Of a stretch of DNA of 64,000 nucleotides, positions 47,004-59,299 are shown one piece after another (positions within the stretch are counted from its first letter, which is position 1; each line of letters begins with the position of its first letter). This stretch comes from Patellaria atrata CBS 101060 (Eukaryota; Ascomycota; Dothideomycetes; Patellariales; Patellariaceae). Under the pieces are notes generated by a model that saw nothing but the letters and a program-made list of their open reading frames with translations, made no database searches and was not told the DNA's origin. The stretch spans positions 572,666 to 636,665 of the forward strand of contig MU006098.1 in assembly GCA_010093705.1 (NCBI GenBank), read 5' to 3'. Made by a program: the position numbers and the translations under genes.

Positions 47004-49647
47004 CTAAGCACCCACACCCACACCCACGCCCCTCCTCTCCCCCGTTCCCGCCCCCGCCCTAGCGCGCAAAGGTACAGGTCCATTCCACGCCGGGAACGGC
47101 TGTGCCTTGCCTCTCTTACTCTGTGCGGGAGCTAGCCCTCTTTTCTCCGTTTCTTTTTCCATCTCAGTCTCCGTCTTCGCCTGTTTATGGGAGGTCTGAG
47201 AGGTCTGTGAGGTTTGTGGCAGAAGGGGAGAGGGCGGGACGGCGTTGGGGTATGTGCGTTTTGGTTTAAAATTAAGACTGGGGTTGTAGGTTGTTGAGGG
47301 CAGGGTTGGGGGTTTAGGGGGAGGTTCGGGGGGGGATGGTGTGGGGGATGTGGGATTGAGGGATGTGGTGAAGGTTTGCGGGGTGAGTGTGACGTCGCTG
47401 TCATTCCTGGGTAGGGGTTGAGGTTGGGTGTTCAATTGTGTTTGTTGTTGAAATCGGCGTTCCTGATCCTGTTGTTGCCTCTGCATCTGAGCCTGGATGC
47501 TCATGAGGGGCGGGAGTGCCTTCTCGCGTCCCCCTGCCGGGTTCGAGGAACGAGTATCCTGAAGTCCCAATGGAGTAGTTGAGCGAGTCCCCTCTCGGAA
47601 GCCCGGGGGTGTGTTCGACCGGCTTTGGTTTCCTGATCTTGGGACCCCGGGAAACGGGATCGGGGTGTTCGATCTACTTCCCTGCAGACTCCCATTCTGC
47701 ATCTGATCCTTCGCCGGGAGCGGAGGACGCACCGCCACCGCATACGGCGACGTCGGAGGCGCAGGCGTCACTACCTCCGGGATGGTATGTATGACTGTCA
47801 TCGCCGTCGTCACGGTCCCATTCGTTGTGGCGCTGAAATTCCTCGTCTCGTTCTCCCTCTGAGGCGGCTGCGGGGGCGTATACGACCTTTGCGAGAAATC
47901 ACGTGTGCGGGGAGAATCCTGGGTTCTCTGGTTGCCTGGATCCTCGTCCCATTTCTGTAGCGTAAGCGCAACGTCTCGGTTCTTTGTGCGCTCGACGCGA
48001 CCGCGACAAGCGCCGCAGACGCGGAGGCCGCACCACCAGCATGTCCAGCGCTGGGTGGAGCCGTCGCCGCGCTCGCCGGATTGGTCGAAGGAGGCGGAGG
48101 AGAAGCAGAGCATGCAGCCGACGGGCGCGACGCGGTTGTTGCTGGGCCACCACTTGTTGTGCTTGTGTAGGCACTCGAGGTGGAGTTTGGTGAGATGGGG
48201 TGCGTTGGAAGAGGGTGGACGGCGCAGGTAGTAAGATACTGGTATGCCGGGGAGCGTTGGGGACTGTGTCGAGGAGGTTGCGGCGCTGGAACTGGTGGAA
48301 GGAAGTTCTACTGTGTAAGGGGAGTTTGGGGGAGTTGGGAGTTTCGAGGTGGCTGTCTTGAGGGGATGTTAGTGGTGGGAGTTTTGTAGAGATGGGGATA
48401 GGGGGGGCGTACTTTGAAAAGATCTAACGCGGTACTGCTCTTCCCCCGCGCATGTTTCGCCCTGATCTTCTTTGTAGGGCTATGTTCCCGCTCTGTAGAC
48501 ATCATATCCGTTCTGACGCCCCATTTAGATGGACTTTCTGGAGGTACTGGAGTAGGGGCTTTCAACAACAGTAGGCTAGGGGTATCGGAGCGTTCGAGGT
48601 TGGAGAGATCCGTGAGTTGAGAATCTTCCCTGCGAGGATAGGTAAGAGCCGATATATCCGGGGTTGAGGGGGTGAATCGATCGACTGAATAGGAATGAGA
48701 ATGACCATGACCAATTGCCGTTATTGGTGTTACGGTGTCCAATGCTCTTCTTATGGATAGAGCATCGGGTAAAGATCCTTTCCGTTCTTCTGGCTCCTCC
48801 AGACGCGGAGACTTTGTTTTGAGAGCTTCATCAGAGGTTTTGGGAACAGCTTTCCGTTTAAGTAGGTTCAATGGTGTACTTCGACCCTCCTCAACCTTGT
48901 GCTTGAGCTTTGAGAGTTTCTGGCCCATATCGGGTATATTAGAATCTTTCTTTGGTAGCTCAGGTGGGGGTAGATCAGGAAGTGGACGGTCCAAAGGAGT
49001 TGATGCGGCGGTGGAAGAAGATTGAAACGGACGTTTAGATTGTTTGGGTGATGGCGTGCTTGATGAGGAGGCAGTTACGGAAGAGCCGTTACTGCTAGTT
49101 AGGATCAGACTTGTCGGTTTGCGCTTTCTTTTTATTGTTTTGGAAGCTATGGATGTGAAAGTGGGTGTTTCCGATATCTTTCTCGCGCGGCCATCCTTTT
49201 GCGGAAGAGGTAGACGTGGTTTTGCAGTTGCGTTTGCTACGTCTGTGATAGCTGTCAGCCTCAATATCTACCATGTGAGCAATGTATGAATTCATCTTCA
49301 ACTACGAATTTTGAAACAAAACCAAATGCCCATTCTCGGGAAGTATGATTCCTTGCTCTTTCGTTATATTCCCAAAGTTTCCACTTAAAAAGACTATGGT
49401 TGAATTCTACGAATATCGTACCTTTGAATCTCACACTCGTTATAAGCGGATCCCCATTCTTCATGTCCTGAGTAGTTCTACCATCTTTTGGTGGCGGAGG
49501 AGGCGGTGGACTCTCAGTCTCGATCCCAAGCCGTGGTGAAGGGGAATAGATGGAGACATCATCACCCTCAACTCTGAACTTGCTATACTCATTCAAGATC
49601 TGGCTGATAATGTCGTGTCGCGCAGTCGGTGGGGCAAGCAGCGCCAT
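47004..49647 (-). CDS. Pro/Ser-rich protein with an internal cysteine-histidine cluster
   Basis: Proposed exons are 49647-49422, 49251-48413 and 48356-47004, giving 805 residues. Intron 2 (56 nt) is firm. Intron 1 (170 nt) is less certain, because several acceptors near 49252-49275 are possible and only this one keeps the phase. The N-terminus has SQILNEYSKFRVEGDD and a proline run. The middle is disordered. A cluster in exon 3 has Cys at about 417, 436, 439, 461, 464, 469 and 472 (HLECLHKHNKWW, VGCMLC, TCWWCGLRVCGACR), spaced like a zinc-binding fold. The C-terminal 300 residues are Pro/Gln/Thr-rich and end basic. A metal-binding regulatory or scaffold role is inferred; I recognise no named family. 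Confidence 0.68.
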
Positions 49648-51225
49648 GCTGCAACTCGACAATAACGGAAGACGAACTCTCCAGTAGTTCTCAGTTGTGG
49701 CTTTTTCGTACGAGAAAGTATCTGTATCACCGCCACAAATATATTAATGAGAGGGGAGCATTCGACATGACGACATTAACATTGAAATTAGTTAACGAAA
49801 GACACAATGTTTTGAAGATGAGGAACAAAGACGAAAGGAAGTTTTACAGCACAAGGGATAATTCATTTTTAGGTAGGAGAAGCCTTTCCCCCAATCTCGA
49901 ATCCCCAATTCCCCATAAATTCGTCTCAGAGTGAAGTCTTTTCCCCTGACGATAAGGCTGTACATTTTGGGTCGTAGCCACATTTCTATTGGTTGAAACT
50001 GCTCGCGTTTGAGAATTCCGACTTTGGCGAACCCGCTCTCCTGAGTCCTTTCGGTCGCACCGCCATCGACTTTTGTAACCCGGTCGTAAGAACTTTGAAC
50101 TGTCTTTCGTGTTTCAAATGGTAGATCTGTGCCATCTGACTGGTGCGGATCACGGTAGCTGCATCATTGACAGGAATCGACAATCTCTTGACCTTCCATA
50201 TCAGGCCTTGGAGGTTTGGAGAAAGTAAACCTGTGTGAGCTGACCATCAATTCATCATAACGATTGCATCAGGAAAACTGCTAATCAGAGCACAGTAATA
50301 CAACATCTACAAAGAAAGTTGAAAGATCAAGAAGATCAAAGTCTCATCTCAGAATTGATCCGCGAGATATCGCATTCCTAGGTTCATCACTGCTACTCAA
50401 TATCCAAAATTGATGACTCTCATCCTGAGATTACGCATCGATGCAAGGGGCCGCATACCGTCCGTCGTGCGTCGTTTCACCTTCAAATAATCCGGACCAG
50501 AACGATGCGCGAAGGCATGTGACGACGCAGCTAGAACATCGAACCTGCAGTAAAAGCGATGATAATTTCTACTCTACCTCCGCATGGAAGTACTTTCTCT
50601 GTCGAGCTAGAATTGTTCTCGCTGTCGGTTCCCGAGAGATATCTTGCTATCAAGTATTTTCTTGTCAAGCTTCTCTTCAGTAACAACATCTAAGGGGGAA
50701 CCTTAGTACTAGAACGGCATCGTTAGACTCGTGTCATGCTCTGGGTATAGCTTTCTCAGATGATGCTAGTACGGTATGACGAAGATTATGCGCGACGCAT
50801 TATCCCCACTACAATAGGACAGCATGTCTAGACCCAAAGACTGGAGCAAAAATTGAGTCAATTTCTAATATTAACACTCTATTAGCCAGCACTAATCATC
50901 CCTCATCCCTAACTTCTAATACGGTCACCACATCCAATACATTCACAATGAAGTGAAAAGGAAAAGTTGAAAGAAATTCTAGACCAAAAAAAAGCTCTTT
51001 TCCTCGTGGTATCGAACGCCCGGTTTGTGAGAAGCAGCAAAGGCTCTCTAATGCCATAAAAAAACACCAAGCCGACCCTCAATTCCCTAGGTAGTGTGAG
51101 CGATATACTACGAACGAATACCCATAGTCACCAAATCCCGAATACGCCGCGCTGATGATTCGAATCCACAATAAAAGAACGATCTAAATGTCGAGGGTAG
51201 ATGGCCGGTGATTAACATCAAGCTC
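49648..51225. other. Intergenic stretch
   Basis: This lies between two minus-strand genes, so it holds the promoter of the cysteine-cluster gene and the 3' flank of the GPI-type gene. Frames of 60-101 codons lack signatures. I see no RNA gene; a TCGAACGCCC word near 51014 is not part of a foldable tRNA. Confidence 0.45.
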
Positions 51226-52604
51226 TCATAGCAGCAGTGTGAAAACAGTAACTAGCAATGCGACGAAAGTGACTAGACTGCTGCTGCTGACATGTAGGTC
51301 CGAGCTTCCGTTTTGTTTTACGGGAATAGTCGTGTTTATGAACTCGGGGCCACAGGCTATGTTCATCTGTTGAGCGGCAGGCTGGTAAGTCTCATGAATC
51401 AATTGGGTTTTGTTACTGGCGAAGTCGCTGAAGACCCTCATGATACCCTTGAGACACTCGTTACACGAAGGTCTAGCACCACCAGGCCATGCCACTCCGA
51501 CGGGGAGATAGTAGGGATATGAGTCCGATATCGAGCTACGGTTGGTGATGGCAGTAGCAAAACCTAGTGGTCCTTGAGTTAGTTTGGGGATGCCAAGATC
51601 ACAATGTTCCGCTTACAATAGCTCCCACTGACATCCCTTGTGCATGCAGCTTGGTACAGAGGTTGATATGCAAGAAATCCCTCATACGCTTGTATGACCA
51701 TCGGGTTTTCGCGTTCAAAGTCTGATCCACAGAAAGCATCATCGGTGATCTTAGCACCAAGTTCTTCCATCAGTGCACTACAGACTCTAAAATCGGCGTT
51801 ACAAGATGCATCGAGGGTTCGGGTGATTGTGACCAGGTTTTTGGTGGCGATGAAGAAGGAGTTGGAGTTCTACGTCATCTGTTAGTAGGGTAAGGTAAGG
51901 CATGAACATGCAGTTAGACATACTCGGAGAAGAACAGAGATCGGGAGGCATGATTTAAAGGTGCTGTTCTTGAGGAAATCATTAAAGAAGGCAGGACATG
52001 CAGGACTGGTGAAGTTGTTCCCCAGATTGGTATCGAATGGAGATGGAAGAGCGGTGTCCGTTAAGGTAGGTTGAGCTGCTATCACAGACGTTCGAGAAGA
52101 AGGTCGAGTAGTAGGTCGCTCATCATCTTGGGAAGAACGGCGTGTGGTGGTGGTTGGGCTTAAGCTCTCGGGCAAGTCCTCGAATTGTCTTTCTTCGAGA
52201 TGCATTCGTGGAGTTGGAGGATCTGAATGATCGACGAGGATTTCTCCTCTTCTAGCAATTCGCCGAACTGTGGAGCTTCGCCGATCACCATGTGTTCGTT
52301 CCGCCGTTGTGGTTTGACAAAAGAGAAGAAGTGAAAGCAAAAGAAAGAGAAGTATGTTCGAGGATGAGAGGAGACGAGCTGGTGTTGAGTTTTTACAAAG
52401 GCTCTGCTCTTGTTTCGAAAGATTTGAAACTCGCCGTCGTCCTGGCCGGGGTCTTTGATGGTGTGACGACGAGCCCGTTCTCTCAACAACTCTTCTCAGA
52501 TGCATCGCATGCGGATGGAGATTCTTTCGATCGGCTTGCCATGCGTTCTTTGCAGTGGCCGCATGCGGCTCGTTCTCGTTGCGCAGATCCAACCCGGTAA
52601 GCAT
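51226..52604 (-). CDS. Secreted GPI-type protein of the DUF7729 group
   Basis: Exons on the minus strand are 52604-51924, 51869-51617 and 51563-51226, giving 423 residues; introns are 54 and 53 nt with clear signals. A hydrophobic segment (ILLFLLLSLLLFCQTTTA) sits about 85 residues in, behind a basic leader, so either the real start is further downstream or it is a long signal-anchor. The ectodomain has the regular cysteine pattern CPAFFNDFL..STFKSCLPISVLL, NSFFIATKN, DASCNADFRVC, FCGSDFERENP, AYEGFLAYQPLYQAAC, SYCFATAITN, PSCNECLKGIM and IACGPEFINTT, characteristic of fungal DUF7729 proteins. It ends with a Ser-rich site and a hydrophobic tail (LVTFVALLVTVFTLLL), as in GPI-anchored proteins. 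Function is unknown; a cell-surface role is inferred. Confidence 0.82.
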
Positions 52605-55059
52605 TGTGTACGGCTTTGTACCTCAACTCAATATCCGAACAACATGACACCCACGAGAAACATCTGCTGGAAGCCGCAAATGTTTCTCTCGAAGAGAATA
52701 TTGCTTTGAGAGTTCCAAAGCGTAAGTCGGTCTTCGCCACTTCAGTTGTCAGTATGGCTCAACAGTCCTCTGCAGTATGCGAATTCTCAATGGTTCAGAT
52801 CTAGACCCAAAACCGGAGGTTATCCCTTGCAGCTAAGCAGGAGATGCTAAGATTGGGAACAGAGCGTGGCAGCTGGTATTATCGGGACGGAGTCGAAATC
52901 CAGTATCCAAACGAGTGACAGTAGTTGGACGTTGGAAGTATTTTTTTCGTCTCTGCTGCTGTGATATTTTGGACCGGGACGCGAGAGGGAGAGCGAGGCA
53001 GAAGGACGATGGCTGCACGAATGCTTTTCTTTTATGAATTAAGCAGCACACCACAGACCACAGACCCCAAAGTTTCCCCCAACGGACCCATGAACTGGCA
53101 GCGCGTGCAAGGGCAGAGCGTGTCAAGCCACATTCAGGCCTTCAGAACCGAAAAAGGTGATAACGGTAGCTGCAAGCATCCTTAGTGGCTTCCTTAGCTG
53201 TTCATGGTGGATGATTGGGATTATTCATTATTGTCATTCTAACAGACTCACAGCACCAACTCGGTTTCTGACACTGTTTGACACTTTAACACCCAATTTT
53301 TAGCAGCGTTTGCCAAACCCGGAAGGGTATTGACTGCGTCTAGAATCCAATAACAAACACTCACTTCTAGAGCGAGCTGCCGACGCCTCACAGCCTTAGT
53401 TCGATAGGCGGGGGAACGCAATGCTTTAATCCCTGGGTTGTAACCGAACGGGCATAGTATCATTACTACCTCCTTGACTTTCCTCTGCCGGGAGATATTT
53501 ATTTTAATTTATTCTCTTGTCCGACACCAATTGCATCCATCGCACAACACCCCCTCCCAAGCGGAGAGAGGTCGATATATAGATTGCTTTTGGCGGGGAA
53601 TGCTCGTGACGTTCCAGGAATAATCTTTTCTCTCCCCAGCTGATGAGAGTGTTCGTCGGCGATCTCAGGGATTCGACAACGTGTGTGTATATAAGATTTA
53701 CCGCATCATGCATGAAGGGTAGAAGAGAAGGCTCTTCTATATCAACCGGGATCAAGCGTCCAGTCAGTCGAAACTTATGACGGCTGATCATGGCGATAGA
53801 GGAGATGTGTCTGCAAGTTCACAAACTTTGCAGCTATTTAGTTCTACTGTATCCGACAGAGTTCACCGGAATGATCGAATTTCGCAATATTGTTGTAAAG
53901 AGGATTTTAGATTTGGCCCTAAGAAAGATTTCGATAGGACGGTATCATCAAGCATCGCACGGTTCTACCGCTGATATTCGCAAAAACGGTTTTTTCTACG
54001 CCAAATCTGGCCGATCACGACACCGAAGGCCTGGCACAGTGGCATTCCTTTTCCCATGAACATGCGATGCTGTCTTTGTTGAAGAACTTCTAGTACTCCC
54101 ACAGAAGTCTCATCTTGGGATACAAGTGTAACCCCTTGAGTTCCTGTCCCATGTTCATCAATCTTTTGAACGTTCATGCTTGTAACGTCAAGTTAACAGC
54201 TTCATCGTTAACTTTTCAGCTGCCCGTAATGTTGCCGTAGGGTCTGTTGGAATGAACAATAATCAATAAAGACTCGCATTATTGGTAGATTTCACTATGG
54301 TAAGATAGAGTTACGTTAAGGAGTCGAGTGATCTGTGCGCCAGACGATTCGACGCCCATAAGCGGCCAAGGAATCAATAAAAGCCACATCCACTTTCTCT
54401 TTCCTCCCAACTTATCAACGGCAAAAGGAGAAATCTCCAAACAGCACAGTATCAATAATCCTCCACCTCTAGCCAAACTCTCCTCATCTTCTCAACCGGA
54501 CCCAAGAAATAGGAATATACCGAGAGAACGCTTCTCTGCTGACGAATTTCCACTAAAGCCTTTACATTTTTAGCACCACTAACATGGTTCATGCATTCCT
54601 GGAAGCAATGGAACCTTCGATGCATCCATCTTACCATCTAATAATTCTAATCAATGTTCCTCACTTGTTTTCACTTACACCAATATTCCAGATATGGATA
54701 TTGACAGAATTATTGCAAGATGTATCAAGTATAATCAAGGCGTAGTTAGACTGACAATATTCATGCAAAAGAATCGAGCAGGCAATACCTTGATATAGTC
54801 GAAACAATTTGAACAGGAAAACGCCGAATCATCAGGTCGCCGTTTCGTCGATGATTTTGAATCCTCAGCAAATTTCTGCTAATTCCAACACCCTGTGGTG
54901 ATGCTCTAGAATCCTGATTCCTCCCAAATTCAAACTACAATACTTGACAAAACCGATGAAAGGACTGTTCGACCGATCTGACAATATACTATATACTCGC
55001 AAGCTATCTTCACCCCTAACTTTGGATGCACACTGCAAGAGAGCCACTCCAAGCATTAT
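52605..55059. other. Long gene-poor interval
   Basis: Frames up to about 97 codons occur on both strands (52833-53126 minus, 53504-53791 minus, 53790-54059 plus), but none has a motif, a signal peptide or matching splice sites. Nothing else is supported. Confidence 0.4.
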
Positions 55060-56201
55060 TCAAGGAATAGCATCGGGAAGTTCTGACAACTCATGATGAT
55101 ACATCTTAAACAATGGATCCCAAACGGTGCACGCTCTCTTGGAAATTCCACCATTCAGATACTCCGGCCTTGGTACGAACATTTGCTTGTCCGCTGCGCA
55201 CTCCAGTGCCTCGCCGTTCAACGAATCATCGCCGTCCAGAAATCGATTGTACGCTGATACAATCGAAGAGACAGGCGTTAGTCTAGAAAGCGTCAGTTTG
55301 TGATTTTCTATTTCCCTATCGGTTTTCATACGCTTCTGAAGACACCGCATCGATCATTGCTTGAGGTATGATATTTGTATGAACAATCCCTGGTAGAACC
55401 GCATGGGTCGTAATATTCTCTTTCTGCATCATGTCAGTCGTTGCTCCGTTCTTCCAAGTCACTCGTAAGCATACTATTTTTAGTACTCTCGAAACCGCTC
55501 GAATGAAGTTGAGCACCTTCGCATCGTCAGTACAGTCCTTCCTTGCTGGTCAAGTTCTTACTGCTGCTTTTGCCCCATCATACTCCGGATAGCTTTCATG
55601 CGGATATAGTGCCGCAGCACTTACGGTCGCTACGATCTTTCCACCGGGAGTTTTATTCTTCCTCATGAAGTGGATGGCTAACTGAGTACCGTATACAACA
55701 CCCTTATAATCTATATCCGTACAAGAGAGATCTGGCTTAGGCGGTATCCTACTCGAAATCAGTCCATTAACTTTACTCAACTAGGATACATCATACTTAT
55801 TCGATCCTCGATGGTCGAGAATATATACTGAACTATTGACGTTTAACTAGACACGCCGCTGGACATGGTGTCTCTCATACCTTCGATCCACAATTCCTGC
55901 ATTTGCACACAATGCATCGATCCTCCCAAACTTGTCCCACGCCTTTTGGAACATCTCAGCTTGACTGTCATAGTCGGCAACATTGCACTTGAAAAACTCC
56001 GCTTTATCTCCTAGCTCTTTCGACAATTCCACATTGGGATTGATATCGGCCATGGCGACCTTCCATCCTCTATTGACGAGATCGCGAGAGAGCGCAAGAC
56101 CCATCCCTGACTGTAAAACAATTACGAAAAGTGTTTTTCCACATTCGGATATTTCAACGTACCGATGCTCCCGTTACGATAGCGACTCTTTCAGAAGGCA
56201 T
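55060..56201 (-). CDS. Short-chain dehydrogenase/reductase (15-hydroxyprostaglandin dehydrogenase-like)
   Basis: Six exons on the minus strand fit in phase: 56201-56163, 56110-55881, 55775-55562, 55516-55475, 55423-55332 and 55282-55060, giving 279 residues. The cofactor motif TGASSGMG (10-17) is split by intron 1. Asp35 in MADIN favours NAD(H). CANAGI follows at 81-86, then ATVSAAALYP with catalytic Ser142 and YDGAK with Tyr155 and Lys159. The C-terminus (ENITTHAVLPGIVHTNIIP, then WDPLFKMYHHELSELP) matches fungal classical SDRs annotated as 15-hydroxyprostaglandin dehydrogenase-like; the real substrate is unknown. Intron 2 (105 nt) uses the acceptor TTGAG, which restores VDRSKVNG. It is transcribed away from the MFS gene at 56956. 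Confidence 0.9.
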
Positions 56202-56955
56202 GGCTATTAATTCGCCTCGAAGTATATGTTCAACAAACTAGTCTCTGCATCATCTGCTACTCATCCAGAATGTTTTTCATAGTACTCTTTACTTGCTTTC
56301 AAATTATACATTTGTCCATTCCCTAAACCACCTGATCCCCGCGGGTACGTTCTCCCGCACGTGCTTTTCTTCCTTTAATTCTCCAGTGTGATGGTTCATA
56401 GTCGCATGATCTACATCAAGAGCCCCGAGATACTGGCTCTGGAACGCACCAATCTGCTGATGTGAAATAGCAAGACTAAGATTTTACAATATTAGTTGAT
56501 AGTCTAAATTGCTTGTAGCCAGTCAAGTTGTTCAGACAAGAATTTTACAAGAATAATCGCACCATACAATATCATTTTCTGAAAACTCACGATCACCCGG
56601 CATCAATCCCGGACAGCTCCTCGGCTAATCAGTATCCCAAAATGGGTTAGTGCAGTCTTTATACCCCAGATTTCCCCGGATTTTAAGGTTCAGGAAAACA
56701 TTCTCCGATGATCACTACTAAAACCTCTATGTTTCCGCGGGTATTGACTCGTTGGCGGTGATAGATAACGTGTGAACGCGTCTTGGAAGGTATAGTATTT
56801 TGAAAATGACTTTAAGAAGTGTTCAATTCCCCATGCATTTTGTTACATGGGCTTGTTTTCGCAGATATAAAATAAATTTCTCTCTTTCCCTACGTTTGTT
56901 TCCTGCCCAGAGAAGCGATAGTATACAGATAATATAAACGTAGTAGTTGGTCACA
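56202..56955. promoter_or_regulatory. Shared promoter region of the SDR-MFS pair
   Basis: 754 bases separate the two divergent start codons. A TATAAAA word at 56868-56874 lies 82 nt before the MFS ATG. A GGTATAAAG word on the minus strand near 56660 may serve the possible small gene at 56304-56475. Co-regulation of SDR and MFS is an inference from the layout. Confidence 0.5.
56304..56475 (-). other. Possible last exon of a small gene or gene remnant
   Basis: Behind a splice-like context (branch CAACTAAT, acceptor TCTTAG) runs an open 56-codon frame ending in TAA: LAISHQQIGAFQSQYLGALD, then HATMNHHTGELKEE, then NVPAGIRWFREWTNV. The amphipathic, charged composition and the good acceptor look genuinely coding. 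The upstream exon is uncertain: small ATG-led pieces near 56555-56610 are the only candidates, and the best donor (GTCTGA) is weak. It lies between the SDR and MFS start codons, on the SDR strand. I do not recognise the family. Confidence 0.35.
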
Positions 56956-59299
56956 ATGGCCGTCGACAATCATCCCATGGCTGAAAAGGAGTCTGCTATT
57001 CACAGAACCACCACGTCTGAGGATATTGAGAAATCCAGCGAAGAAAAACCTGCACAAATTACGTACATTCCACAGTCAGATGAAGAGTATAATGTCACTT
57101 TCAAGACATGGATCGTCGTCTGGGTAAGTTAGAATCAGGAGAGAAGGTGTCCATAAAGACGCTCACTCACACATCCTCTTACAATTAGCTTCTCCATGAT
57201 CTAACACTTCCTTAGATCCTCGCTCTATCCTATGGTATCTCCTTCTGGATTGTACCCTCCCTGTCCTCTGTCCAAGGCTCCGTAGCTACGAAACTCGGTG
57301 ACCCGACGGCAGCAGCCTTTTATGTCGCGGTTTACACGGTATGCTTCTCCAATATCCGTGTATTTAGGCCAAATTTCTCGCAGTGGAGAACATCTATCTA
57401 CAAAAGCACTCATTATTCTTTTGTATTAATCGTAAATTGACAATTTTTAGATGACCGTCACAATTGCGTTCATGGTCTGCGGTGCCAACAGTGATCTTTT
57501 CGGCCGCCGATGGTTCATTGTTGGTGGCAATGTGTTACTTTTCATTGGGTTCATCGTCGGCGGAACCGCAAAGAACAATAATGCTCTGATCGCGAGTATG
57601 GCCTTAATAGGATTTGTAAGGTCCCCAGAATATCCCTTTCCCGTCCATCGTCTCAGTCCCTTGCACATCCTATTACCTCGAAATATCTGAGCATTGACTT
57701 TGCACTCTCGCACGTATAAGAAGCAGGAACACCAATATGAGAGAAACGTCACGGAATAACACCTAAACTAATGAATATTATGTTCATAGGGAGCTGGAAA
57801 CGCCCAATTGGCTGCATTTGCACTACCAGAACTGTTACCAAACAAGTGGCGGCATTCCGCAATTGTACTTGCGGGTGAGTGATATCTTTCCCGTAGCTTC
57901 TTCCCATAGGAATCTAATACTGATTCAATCGTATAGATGTTGGTGTCTACTTTGCCGTCGTGGTCGGTCCGGTCGCAGGCCGTTTCTCTATCCAGCATGG
58001 TGATTCTGTACGTCCTCTCTATTTGAATCCCACCTCCTCCCCTCACATCGAATTTCTCCAGATCCTTAAATCTCTCGCGGATTTCTAACATTTCCAGTGG
58101 CGCTGGCTCTTTTACGGTCCCGCTATTGCCGTGGCCTTTTCCTTTCTCGGCCTGTACCTCTACTACTTCCCACCAGCACACCCGCGTGGCCTACCCTTCG
58201 GGCAAGCAGTTCGTGAACTCGACTATGTCGGCGCAATTCTCTTCATCGTCTCTGCGACTCTCATCCTGACCGGGATCGTATACACAACCACACTACCTGC
58301 CTCTAACCCAAAGGTCATCGGTACCCTGGTCTCCGGATTGGCATTACTCGTCGTCTTCGCGCTATACGAGACCTTCGCACCCCTCAAACAGCCCCTGACG
58401 CCCACGCACGTCTTCACCCGAGGCAAAGGCAGAGATCTGACCGCACCATTCGTCGCCGGCTTCGTCGTTACCATGTTCTACTATGCCATCAACGTCATCT
58501 ATCCCACCATGATTTCCGTTTTCTTCACGGACGAGACCACAGACTTCCGTTACGCGATCGTCCTCACCCTACCCCAAAACCTAGGTCTCACCTTCGGCGC
58601 TGTACTCCTCACGCTCTTCGGCACCGCCATTGGCCACTGGCGCTGGACCCTGACAGGCAGCGTCACGATTATGGTAGTCTTTGGCGCGCTCCTCGCACTA
58701 GGTACACCAGAGCGGAAAGGCATGATGATCGCGTTCGTCTTCCTCGCCGAGGTCGGCTTCGGTTGGGCCCAGTACCTCAGCATCGCATTCATCCAATTCG
58801 GCGTCGATCAGGTCGAGCTCGGTATTTCAGGTGGTCTAGCGTAAGTCTTACCCCCTTTCATCCTCCAGTATCGAGAGTAACTAACACGAGGCATAGAGGT
58901 GTCGCACGTTTCGCAGGCGGCTCCGTCGCCATCTCCGTCTACACCACCATCCTCACAAACGTGCAATCCAACGCGTTCGCGCGCCTCCTCCCGCGTGCCG
59001 TTCTCCCCCTCGGGTTTCCCTCCGCATCCATCCCCGATCTCGCCGCCGCACTACCGCTCGGGTCCGCGGCGCTGGCCCAAGTCGAGGGCCTCACGCCTGA
59101 GATCGTCGGTGCCGCGGCTGCCGCGTTCAGACAGAGCTATGTCGAGGGTTTGAGGACGACGGCACTGTCGAGTCTCAGTTTCGGGATCGTGGGGATCATC
59201 GCGTGTGTTTGTTGCGTGGATATTGGGAGGAAGATGGATGATCGGATTGAGGTGTTCTTGGAGAATGATGAGAATGCTGATAAGAATAGGTTTCATTAA
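56956..59299 (+). CDS. TRI12-like MFS transporter
   Basis: Seven exons fit in phase: 56956-57123, 57216-57338, 57451-57615, 57790-57874, 57937-58007, 58098-58840 and 58897-59299, giving 585 residues. After an acidic tail come about 14 hydrophobic segments. Motif A is GANSDLFGRRWF in loop 2-3; helix 4 has GAGNAQLAAFALPELLP; a WRWLFYGPAIAVA block follows helix 6. This arrangement and the C-terminal VARFAGGSVAISVYTTIL are typical of the TRI12/siderophore-type efflux branch (14 helices, proton antiport at the plasma membrane). The substrate is unknown; pairing with a divergent SDR suggests export or handling of a small toxic or modified compound. It ends with a charged tail. Several introns (92, 112, 174 nt) are longer than usual here. 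Confidence 0.9.

Noticed and set aside
51000-51050. tRNA-like T-arm word (TCGAACGCCC)
   Set aside because: No acceptor, D or anticodon arms can be folded around it.
52805-52920. 5S rRNA-like sequence
   Set aside because: A few words (AGCTAAGCAGG, GGACGGAGTCGAAATCC) recall structured RNA, but the conserved 5S boxes and pairing arms are missing.
53504-53791. 95-codon minus-strand frame
   Set aside because: No motif, and an adjoining frame on the other strand is as long; treated as chance.
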